From Branchiostoma floridae (Eukaryota > Chordata > Leptocardii > Amphioxiformes > Branchiostomatidae): DNA of 64,000 nt. Where the stretch lies: the NCBI RefSeq assembly GCF_000003815.2, contig NC_049996.1, positions 6,094,012-6,158,011 of the forward strand. Direction: 5' to 3'. The position numbers and the translations under genes are program-made. The notes under the pieces were generated by a model. The model had not been told where the DNA came from. It saw nothing but the letters and a program-made list of their open reading frames with translations, and ran no database searches. The stretch's first letter is position 1; every line of letters starts with the position of its first letter. This document shows positions 39,601 through 51,600 of the stretch, piece by piece.

Positions 39601-42600
39601 TGTACCACATAGTGAGATGTCATTGCCTGATATATAGTATATAGTTCAATTCCCAAAAATCCTTATAAAGATTGTTTTTGAATCAGTACTATAGATGTTC
39701 TTCTACTAAGCAAATCTAATTGTCTTTGGCACAGATTCCATGAATTCCCTGACCATAAATGTACATTTTGTACGTTGCTGGAAAAAAACTATACACAGAT
39801 GGAAGCTGACTTTACAACAAACTTTATCAACATTCAAAATTCACCAAACTGAACCCAATGTAAAACTTAAAGTATACTCCACACTTATTGTATATCACCC
39901 AAGCCAGCTTTTTCTAAGTCTGGACCTCCAGCTGACAGCTTTCTCGCTGCATCTATAGACGTGATAGCCTTATATATAAATAACGTAAACTTGAACTTTT
40001 AATAGAAAAAAAAAGGAAAACAATAGTAGATGCAAGAACAGTACTTCATCCCTCAGTTTGTAAACCTTCAAACAAACTCTCAAGACTTCCTCTAGGCTGT
40101 CCTGTCTACCATGCTTCATAAATGACAGTTTATGAATCAAGACTGTGTTGAAATACATATTATTAATCAAAAGCTTGTATCAGCATGTTGATTTTCAGCC
40201 TGGTATCATCATTATCATTATCATAATCACAGATAGCTAGTAGTTCTTGACCAGAAAATACCTGAAGTCTTGGCCATAACCCAAGCTAGGAACTCATTTT
40301 CAACTGAGCGGCGAGGAAAGTCGAGATTGCCAAGGGCAAAAGATCTGGATCATATCAAAGGATCGGTGGCATATCAAACCCAGGAACTCTGGGTTATGGG
40401 ACAAAAACTCACGGTCCCAAAACCTAATGTCTATTCAGCAACATTAATTTGATCTCAACCAACATGACCTTAATAAGTACTGTACATACAATCATCATCA
40501 TCCTCAAGGGCGACTTGCCCGGACCAAGTCCACTCTTTCTTTCCAGTCAGATCTGTCCCCCAAAACGTTCTTAAAGTCCTCGACCCGCAACCCCACATCA
40601 CGAGCAAGCTGGTCTATGTAGGTTAGTCGAGGTCGCCCTGCATGTGCATACCCGTGAGCTGGCTTCCACAGTATGAGTTACCAGCCTTGTCAAAACTAGG
40701 CGGCAGGCGGCGATTTTAGCCGCCTACTTACATTTTTCCAGCCGGCTACTTTGGGGTAGAATTTCAAAAAATAAAAGTTTAAGTCCAGTGCTCCCTGTTA
40801 CAAAATCCCCCAGTAATTTGTTTTGATAAACCTCTGGCAGTTTTCTGATAGTTGGCCCCCGGTTTATAGGGGTCATAGCGGGGAACCTATGCTGAATTTT
40901 TTCGAAATTCAGGATTTTTTTGTCAATTCAAAGTTTAAAGATAACCAAAGTTACCCAAAATACACCCCCAAACCATATTTAGGGGTCTAAATTTAAAAAT
41001 TTTCCCAGGGGGAGGCCCCCCAGAACCCCCCTACGGGACGGGGGGACACCCCCCGTCCCGTACCTACCCCCCGCTCGCCACTCCGTGGCTCGCCGCAAGC
41101 CGCTACGCGCCTTGCCTGCTACTTTCATATATTAGCCCCCTACTCTAAAAGTTTGTGACAAGGCTGGTTACATACAGTACTTACAATATTCTTAGGATAA
41201 GGTCACTCACTGCCACGTCCAAGGTGGACTACCAGCTGTGCATCGAGGTTGCATCAAAACACAAAATACAATGTACCCTAACGGATCACAGCAGGCTGAC
41301 CCCCACGACATGTGTCCATCATTCCATCCCTGGATGGGATTTTGATACTCAAGATTGACCCTCGTTTTATCCACTATCTACCAAGAAGCATCTAAATCTA
41401 AACTTCATGACATTATCATCATTATGGTAGGATTGGCCAGTAGGGCAGTCCTAGAGAATTATGCTGAAAGAAGTGACCCTTGTTGACCTACATCTACTAC
41501 CAGGTCAGCAGGGCTTTCCATCAGGTCATCATCAGTGCCACAAAATCAAGAAAAAGCACTTTGAATTTTGCCATTTTTTTCAGACTGTTAAAACTTCCTA
41601 AATTACCCTGGGGACCATGCCCCACAGCCCCCTTAGATTTTAGCAGCAATGCCCATACTGATGAGTGTACATAATGAAATTTCCATCATTTTATAATCCA
41701 TCAATTTGTCAAAATTGGACATGATGCCTTGACTTTAATTCAGAGTGTTCTCTGTGCACCTTCTGTGTGTTGAACTTACTTAAATACAGATACACTAACA
41801 ACAGCCATTCTTTTCATCAGTGATCCATCAAATATCAATATACACCCCCACCTAACTCCTTCTGCTTTTCCCCCTACCCGTTCACCTTTTCCCCCGGACT
41901 TCCTCTTAACCCCCGCTGTACTCCATCTGTGCCCCCGTCATTCCTCTTTACCCCCGGTGTAATTCTGCTTTTCCCCCGCCCTTCTGCTTTACCCCCAATG
42001 GCCGCCGTCAACCCGAATTTCACGTAGTCGACACGAAAATCGTTCGGTAAGTAACAATAACGGTTGCGCCACGGAACATGAAATAGCCTATGCTCTAGTA
42101 CACATTCTGGGCCACCTTTCTGCCAAGTGGCGTTTCACAACTCCTTCCCATTCTGAACTGAAAAGCCATGTGCCGTCAGCAGCGCGTCGTTTGTGGCACT
42201 CCACTACTACATGTACTTCCTGGAGGCTGGGTGGTGGAGCGCTTGAGGCCGGCGCGCTGTGCTATGACGATTGGGCGACTCGCTAAGTTCGGCACCGATA
42301 TGGTTACCCAGGAGCCCAGGACTAACAGGTTGTTCTGTTTCAAGAGGGACACACCGACCCAGGTTGGAAACAACGCAGGTAAAAGTCCCCGTGTCGATCC
42401 GAGGGGCAGGGTCGCGCCCGTGAATAGGCAATGCGTCTCAGCCTGACCAGCATAGTGGGACCCAACTTTTTTTTTAAATCTCACTGTGACTTCTCGGTAT
42501 GCTTAGTAAAGAAAGTGTACATTTCAAATACAAATGTATACCCTTTATTTTTTTTTTACAAACTCGCTATGTGTCCATTTACAGTCCCTTAGTACCAAGA

Positions 42601-45600
42601 TATCATGGGCTCTCTTCATACATTTCTTGTTACTCGCATGTATTGTACGCCCTGCTGCATTTCGACTGTTCCCACACGTTCTGCATGCCAAAGATCCAGC
42701 CACCTTTCCTTGAGTTATACTGTTCACAAACACAAATACAGACGCACGGTACTGAAACCACAGCATACGTGACGTGACGTATTAAAGATGCCGCAGCAGA
42801 CATTTTATGAAGATCTGTTACATCAAGTGAAATCTTCAAATGCTACATGTATACATGGAACGATTCCGAACCTTTAATAGTGTACGCATTCTGTGCCTGT
42901 CTTTAGTGAATTGATTCTGCACTCTCTTTGTACCTCATTCTCATACTATATTGTTACCATCACTTCACCATTGCATTTATAAGAATTATATTATTAAAGA
43001 TCCTGAATTTGATGCCAAGCCTAATGATTTTCTGAAACGCCGCAAAACCCCTCAAGCGCTCCACCACCCAGCCTCCAGGAAGTACATGTAGTAGTGGAGC
43101 GCCACAAACGACGCGCTGCTGACGGCACATGGCTTTTCAGTTCAGAATGGGAAGGAGTTGTGAAACGCCACTTGGCAGAAAGGTGGCCCAGAATGTGTAC
43201 TAGAGCATAGGCTATTTCATGTTCCGTGGCGCAACCGTTATTGTTACTTTCCGAACGATTTTCGTGTCGACTACGTGAAATTCGGGTTGACGGCGGCCAT
43301 TGGGGGTAAAGCAGAAGGGCGGGGGAAAAGCAGAATTACACCGGGGGTAAAGAGGAATGACGGGGGCACAGATGGAGTACAGCGGGGGTTAAGAGGAAGT
43401 CCGGGGGAAAAGGTGAATGGGTAGGGGGAAAAGCAGAAGGAGTTAGGTGGGGGTGATATAGTAGACACCGAGGAAAACCCTGCTGTACAGATTCACCACT
43501 TTAGAACAGACTATTCTCATTCGAACCCTGGTAGACTAGCCCTAAATAGGGCTAAAGGGTACCTGAATAAAGAAATAAAGGAACAGATTGACAGAAAATA
43601 TACTCACATTTCTGATGCAGTCCCAGAAGACTTCTCCAATGCTGTGATAGGCTGTGTGCGAAAACGCTCATCTTTACGCCGTTCCTTCGATGATATTTTC
43701 ATCCTTGTCCTTCCATCCTTGACAGGAGGGCCACCCTTGGCAATAGCCTCAAACTTGGAGACCTTTTCCCCGAGCTTCTGTATCTTATCCTGTCTCTTGT
43801 TCCCGATCTTTTCCTCCAGTTTCTTAGTTCCTTCCTTTAAACTCTTGATCTTATCGTCCAGTTTGCGAGCACTTTCCCTCAGAGATTCTATGACAGAGAA
43901 GCGGGGCGACCCCGGAGTGGGGGTGGGGGGCTGCCCGGCTACCTCAGAAGTGGGCTCCATTTCTAAGTCCAATTCCAGGGACAAGGGTGGTTTTCCATGG
44001 AACTTGGTGGGTTGAGAAGTAGAGTCCAACTCACTGTTGTCCTCAGGCCTACTGGTAGAGGAGACAGCAGACTGTTCAGCCTCTTTCACTACAGTTGGTT
44101 CTTCCTCCTGTTCTTCTGCTACCTTCAGTTCTTGTTTCACCATCTCTCTGGCTTCCTCAAGAACATCTGCTGTGTGCATTTCATTTTCCTTCAAAGTGGT
44201 GGCAGGTTGTATCACTTCTTTCCTGGTGCTAACTGGTTCCCTCCCAGATGGTTTGGCTTCTTCCATGGATTTTGCTACCTCTTCTGGATACTGTTCTTCT
44301 TCTTTTATGGCTAAGTCAACCTCTCTGATAGCTTCTAGCTCGTCTGCTGTGAGTTGTGCACTTTGCTGTGTTGTGGTTTCTTCACCTGTCCCTTCTCTTC
44401 CATCACTTCCTTCTTCTGATTTCTCATACAATGGTCCAGCCTTTGATGACACTATATCTTCTATCTTCTTACTGTCACTTTGCTCAAACTCATCTGCCTT
44501 CCTCTCAGCTTTGCGATATTTCTCACTGATCTTAGCTTCAATCTTAATTCCCAAGCCCTCTGGCTTGGCGAGCTTGACCTCTTCCACCTGTAGCCTTGTT
44601 CTTTGCTGTAATCTTTGTTTCAGTTTAGCCAGTTTTTCATCTAAGGTTTCTGTTGGTTTGCTTGCTGCCAATGGCTCCTCTACTACCTTCAGCTCTACTA
44701 GCTTTTCTGCACTTCCTAGAGTTTCTGTAGACTTTGTCTCTACTTTCTCTACAGATGCTGTACTTGCCTCTTCCTCCACTCTTAGCTCTGTGACTGCAGT
44801 GGGAGTGATTTCATCTGCATCACCATTGATTTCTTCGGCCCCAGACTTCATATATGTCAGGAAGCTGCTATGCTTCCCCTCAATATCGGAGGTATCCGAT
44901 CTGGAAGAATCAGAACTTTTCCCAGCGATGTGCAAAGGGAGTCGTTTCTCTTCCCCTCCCAACTGTCGCTTGACCTTGGAAGGCAGAAGAGGCCTTTTGC
45001 TCCTCAACAATGCTTCAGCCCTCGTGGGTCTGGGATCATCAGTCAGCTTCTTCACCCTGCTGGGGTGAGTGTCCGACATGTGTCCGCCTTCATACTCAGA
45101 TTCTGTTGTTGAATCAACAACCACATCATCCTTCCATGGGGACAGGTTTCGAAATCGTGAAACTCGAGGAACACCCGATAATTTGTCTACATCCTTGACC
45201 TTGACTTGACCCTTCTTTACGTTCATCTCCGTTAGGGTAAAACCTGGCTTTTCCTGAGTTCCAGACTCCCCAGTTACTTCTGTGGCTTGCTTCTGGGTAC
45301 TGCTAGACTGGACTCTCTCCTGGTGGGAAGGCTGCTTGGTGAGTTGGATGTATTTCTGTGTCTGCTTCTTGTCCGAGTCAGAAGCGTCTTCGCTCTGTGA
45401 ACTCATGCGATCTCTGGGCTCCACCACGGCAGTGTCCACATAGATCCTACTGGGAGAGGCTTCCCTGTCGCCCCCTGACAGCTCCTGTGGAACTGCAGAT
45501 AGCTGCCCATCCGTGTACACATCTTCAGACACAACTGCAGCCTGGGTGAAGTCAGGATCTGCAGAACAGGGAGGAAGCTTTGGGTAAGAATTACTAAGAT

Positions 45601-48600
45601 CCTGGAAAATGAGATTTGTCACAGAATTAGGCTAACTTTCCTGTGGTGTACAGTTACAGCTTATTTGCTTCATAACCATGTTACAATAAAAAGGCTCAGA
45701 GTCTATATTTGCCTGATTTTAATGTGTGACTGAGTGAAAACTACAGCCCTTGAATACTAGTAATTTGTAAATGCAGGTGACACCCATAAATCCTGACCTT
45801 CCTGTCCTGGCATGTTGAGTTTAGACTTCCTCTTCTCTTCCTTCCGCCTTCGTCGATACTCTCTGCGCTCTCGGTCACGCCTTCTTCGATCTGCCACTTC
45901 CATATCACAAAAGTCCCCTGAAAGACACACTGTGTTTAACTTCTGAGTCACTGTGAAGACTCTTGGACTTCTTTTATCATTACGTTGATGAAGGTTTGAC
46001 ATCCAGGTAGTAAGATATGCTAAAAAGCAGTTACTCAAGCAACTTCAGCCTAAATTTGTCTTACAATGTTTCCTATTGGACATCTAGAATTGTCTTCATT
46101 CATAGTTAGGGTATAAAAGACCTGTTTCTTCCAGATCACTTCAGTGTCACTGACGAAGGATAGTGGATTCTATCCGAAACGTCTGACCGTTTCCAAAGCC
46201 ATATCCAGTTGCTTGAGTAATTGCTTTCTGGCATATTCTTTTATCATTATTTAAGTCACCATCAAATGCTGGGATAAAAAATGCTGCTTCGCCAAATTGC
46301 AATTACTCAATCACTGCAGAAGATAGTTTTTGTTCTAGAGGAGTGCAGTTGTGACTTCCTGATTCAATTCACAGTTTGAAGTGACTGATTCTTAGTTTAG
46401 CGATGGTAGGTCTGTGCCTCATGAAATTTTCAAATACTATTCTTCACTATATGTGGACTTGAGTAGTCTATACGTTCAGAGTTTGTTTTTTGCACAATGT
46501 CATGCGCCTATATCTTTTATCAACATATACAAGTCATGTACGTCAACGTGTACGTCTAATGCCTTCCTTGATGAAGACTACACTCACAGTATAGTTTTGT
46601 TTCAACTGTGAATTCACAGATATGACAACACTTAGTTTCAAGATGCAGGAAAATTCAACTGTGGTGTACCATACCTGCGTGAACCCTTCTCGGCTGTGAA
46701 TCTGCCACCTCAGCCCCCTTTGAGAGACTGCTGCTCTCCCCCTGGTCTTCAGCCTGTTCCTCACCAGTCACCTCCTGCACTGGCACCACAGGCTGGTCCT
46801 CAGGAACGCCACCCTCTGGCTCCGGCCTGCAGTACAGGAAATCAATCCACCATTATAAATACATGGGTATTATTCATAAAAACATTTAGCAGCCATAGAG
46901 CTGAATTACATGTTCTTTGTTACATTGACAAGTTGAACATACTTAAATGACAGTACAACATCCGGTTAGCCGTTCCGATTATAATAGATATGGCCTAGTT
47001 CTGCGACCCTTCAACTGTGATGGTTCTTCATGTGTCTAGAGATTGGTGATGGTAACAGGAGATCATGGGTCATATTCTAATGGGGACTCCTCAACCTGAA
47101 TCATTTGTGCCATTGAAAGTCGTTGAATGTTCCACGTGCAATGGCCTGTCACCAGTTGTTTCATCTCTGGTATTATCTATGACCCAGTCAACGTGCCCAG
47201 CTTACGCTACCGCCAGCACAGCGAGGATGAAGGCAGGGTTTAAGCCTGGGTATTTATTGCCTGTCTCTTTACATGTGCTTCATTCCTCTTTATTTCTTGG
47301 GAGCGGACGTAGCATCTCATACCAAGAAAAACACAGAAAAGACATGTAATTCCTGCGGGGTCCGACAGGGGGCAGGCTAGTTCTAACAGCCTGGTTGGGC
47401 AACTCGAGGCATATTCTTTCACCGAGATAATGTCAGAATTACAACAAACCATGCACGAGCACTACAATAGCAGTTGCAGGGAGACCATTGGGGCCAAATG
47501 TTAAAAAAAACCACCTACCATCTGTTAGCAATTCGTGACTACAGCATGAGACAGGCTAGGACATATTCCCATTAGATACATTATACAAAGAATGAACTGT
47601 CAATGCAGCAGGGCTCAAAATACTTTTTTTTCTGCTTACCTGCACAGGTGCAGGTTACATTGGAAATTACCTGCACCAGACAAACCTGCACCACTCAGAA
47701 TTTGGCAAGTATTGGTCATACTATTATTACTAAAATCTGTTCAGAAACCATTGGCGTTATTTCTTTCTATCGTGACTACGTCCACATCATGAAATCTGTA
47801 TGTAAACCTAGTACATGGACCAGTGCAGCTTAGCTGAAGGTAGATACCAGAAATACCTGCACAGCTCAGTATTTCAAGCCCTGATGTAGTGAAACATTGC
47901 TGTAACAGTTGTTAGCATACTACGGACACTTGGTACCTTGTGTCCGTCTTTGTGTAGATGGTGACCTGTTGGTCAGGTGTTTGTGTTGGTGGCTCCTCAC
48001 TGTCCTGTGACAACATAGTCATGATGTCTGTTCTCTCCATAGGTAGAGTCTCGCTTCTTCTGTACCTGCAATTCAAAAACATAGCAATGTATTGGGACAC
48101 TAAGTGGGTACTAAGAACAGGGCATAGCTCATCTTGGGTGAAACAAACAGGATGGATTAATTAATGATTTGGCGATCAGCATTGAAGTATTGAAGCATGG
48201 TTTACCAGCAACACTCACACAGTTAACCAAATTTCATAATGCGGGCCCATCATACGAGGAATATGACTAAGGCTATAGAACTATAGATTTTTAGATTGAG
48301 CTGATGGTATAAGGAATGTTAAAGTGTCTATAATTATAAACTTAAATCACTATGTAACTGAAACAGATTTGATGATAACATGTGAAAGTTGCATGTGTAC
48401 CTTCGGAGAGCTCTGGGGGATGGTGTTGGATGAGCAGTGCCTGAGTCAACCTGTGCCACACCGGAATGATGGTCATCAGCACTGAACTGGGCCAAGCTTT
48501 CAGCCAGGATGGCACTGAAAATTTGCACAATTAAAGTCACTTTTCATCAAGATTGTTTTTTAATGAGATTATTTATAATGCCTCATAATGCCTACTGGCA

Positions 48601-51600
48601 ACAGTCCTAGTCTGACAAAGGCGCTTTGTATAGCATAGTGAGATGGTTGGAAAATCAGCATCAGCCCCCCTTCCAACTACACTTGCATCCTGTAGCATTG
48701 TGCTGATGTTATTGCTGTTGCCACTTTGTTCCCACAAAAAATGGTAAATAACTTATGTCCTACATGTATTTAATAGGACATCCTTAACTTCCCAAGAACA
48801 AAACATTGGGACTAGGTAGTGATGACCTCATGACCTCCCGATTCCAAGACAACCACATGCACATACAAATGTCTTGTACATGTACATGTACAGGGCTCGA
48901 AATACTTTTTTCTGCATACCTGCAGTAGTGCAGGTAACATCGGAAATTACCTGCACCAGATAAAATTTACCTGCACCACTCTGAATTTAGGACGTATGGA
49001 TCACACTAAAATTATTCAGGAACCATTGCTATTTTTTTTCTTTTATACTTAATAGGTGGTAACAGTCAATGCAGCTAATAACAATCCATATACACCTACA
49101 TCATAGGACATTTATGTATAAAACCCAGTACATGGACCACTGCAGGTTAGGTGCATGTAGACACCAGAAATACAAAAATGTACCTGCACAACTCCAATTT
49201 CACCTGAACTAGCCTGCATATGCAGGTGGTATTTGGAGCCCTGCTTAACTTCCCAAGAACAAAACATTAGGACCATGGCCAGACAGTGATGACCTCCCCA
49301 TACTTGTCAGTACTTGTACATGTAGCTGTGTGTGAGGAGACCCACCTGTCATGAGAACCTCTCCTCACCATTCGGGGGCTCAGCCCTACAGGATGCTGCC
49401 CCACCCTGCTCTCTGCCTGGAACAAACAAACAAACAAACAAACATACAATAAACAAACAAACAAACATGTGTACATACATTACATTATGCAGGTTAGACA
49501 TCCAGGTAAACAATATTCAGATACAATTCAATCTCTACAACTGGATAAAAAACAGAGAATTACTCCCGGACGTTTCGAATGAAAAACGTGTGTACACTAT
49601 CATACCAGTAGGACTCTTCTTAGGCTTAGGTCACATTTACAAACCAGGGCCAAGCTGTGCAGTTTTCGGGAGGGAAAAGAATGATATATGATATGATATG
49701 ATGTTTTATTGCGCAACAATTGCAGCAGTGACAATGTATTGTATGGCAATGATATATAAGACACAGAAATACACAAAATGTCAACATAAGACTTGTGGGC
49801 ATTGTGTACATTTCTAGGTATACATTTTAATTTTTCGTTTCTGTAAACATCCCAGCCGGGCCCCGGTTTGGAAATGTGACCTAAGCCTTAGCAAACATGG
49901 AACACTGTTTTAGGACTCTTCTTAAGCATCTTTAAGGTGGGTGTTCATATTGCATATCAACAACCAAATGAGGACAAAATTGAATGGTTTCAAAACAAAA
50001 TCACTTTTCATTGTTGATACTTTTTGTCTAATATTTGCTCAGAGGAAAGAACTGAAAATCTCTACCAGGCTTTACAGGTTGCTGGAAAAATAGTAGAAAT
50101 TGGCAAATAGACAGATTGTCAGAAAGGAGGAGTTAGTGTCCTGGGGCCAAAAACTGTACTCCCTGGGGAGCTAAATTAACTCTTCTGGCAAGTTAGGCAA
50201 TTTGAATTCCTTAATAGCTACCTACATATGGAGCCTGGCAGAGGCTACATAATTGTTTGTTTGTTTGAACCTTTAAAAAATTCCTTTAACCTGTTTGCTA
50301 AATGACTGCTCTTTTACATATCAGAAAAGCCCTGTTGAGTGAGTTATTACGTCCTATTGCAACATCGGATAATAGTTTTTTCTTTACTACCACTACTACT
50401 AAGGAAACACATACCTCTGATCGAGCTGCAGCAATGCTGAGTGCACTCTCTGGTGAAGATCCGATGGTAAAGTTTCTGCTCTTCCCAAACTGTGCTCGAC
50501 GTGCCTGGACATCTGCTGCTACACTCTTATTCAGGAAGTCATACTTCTGTGCCAACTCCCTTCTCCTCTGGGCCTTGTACTTGGCTATCCTCTCGGCCCT
50601 CTCCGCATCGTTTTCCTTGTCTTCTTTCATGCTGTTGTTCTGCTGATGTGCCTCCATGTCGGAGGTTGCCGTCCTTGAGGTGACGGTGGGAGGCTGTGGC
50701 TTGGGCGTGGCTGGGGTGTGGAGGATGTGCTGGATGGGAGAGGATGCTGACCTGGTGCCCTGAGAGGCGGGGAACCCATGTGCCTCTGGACTGGAGGGGG
50801 GGCGCTGATCGTGTGATCCTGCTGGTTTCACTAGTGCCGGCTGTTCTGTCTCGTCTTTGGAATCCCCAAATAACTGCCGAATTCTGGACACTATGGAAAT
50901 AGTGGAGAAGCATTTGGACAACATTCTATGGTAGAGGTGTGAAGATGAACTGAGCAATGTGCAACATATATCTACACATCTAAGTATAAAGAAAAAAACA
51001 CTAATCATATTGGAAAAGAATAGGCTCCAGGGTACCATCCGGACAGAAGTTCGCTCCAGCGTTCATTGTATATTATATTCAGTCGCTTCTAGCTCTGACA
51101 TTCATTATACACTATATACAGTCGCTTCTCTGTGTTTCCGTCTGGGAATGCGGACCATCTTAACGTCTGGAATCGTCCAAATCTTGGACGCAGGCGCTGA
51201 TTGGTACCCACATACATTTGGTATGAGCGAATTATGGAATGCTGCGTTCCAACACCGGACAAGCCCTCCGTCTCATTGCGGGAGGGCCTGTTGTCATCGA
51301 ACGAGTGCTCTAGAACCTATTCCTTGATTCGCTCATTAACTGGCATCACCACCAAACGGTTTGAATGTGCATGTCTCCAGACAGATAGCAGAAGCAAGCA
51401 TAGGGGCGAACTACTATCCGGATGGTACCCAGGCTAGGAAAAGAACCTTCTGGAAAGTAAAGCATTAGTTATCAACCAACACCTTTCACCATCTGAAAGA
51501 GAACAACTATCACACTACAAAAGATGAAACTACACTAACTACAATCTAAGAAACAAGACAAAGAAGAAAGTGATAACTTGACCAGGTTTACAAACATCAG

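Larger units (their letters stand above)
28626..43607. other. Intron 12, 15 kb, transposon-rich
   Basis: The largest intron in the window. Named contents are listed separately: family D and C MITEs, the 29.6-31.1 kb element, hAT-like copies, a LINE fragment, the 40.7-41.2 kb element and the 41.8-43.5 kb foldback. A (CTGAA)n microsatellite lies near 32095-32125. Phase joins exon 12 directly to exon 13, so no further exon is needed here and none is supported. Confidence 0.75.

Noticed and set aside
40270-40452. Plus-strand 60-codon ORF ([16 protein letters not shown]..)
   Set aside because: It may be a piece of a dispersed repeat, but I cannot name the family. Too weak to annotate.
42168-42446. 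92- and 102-codon ORFs on both strands in the foldback element
   Set aside because: They span the arm-loop border, overlap each other on opposite strands and show no known domain.
44037-45068. Plus-strand 343-codon ORF
   Set aside because: Antisense shadow of exon 12. The Ser/Leu-rich composition is the complement of Glu/Lys/Arg codons, and the minus frame is longer and joins in phase to its neighbours.
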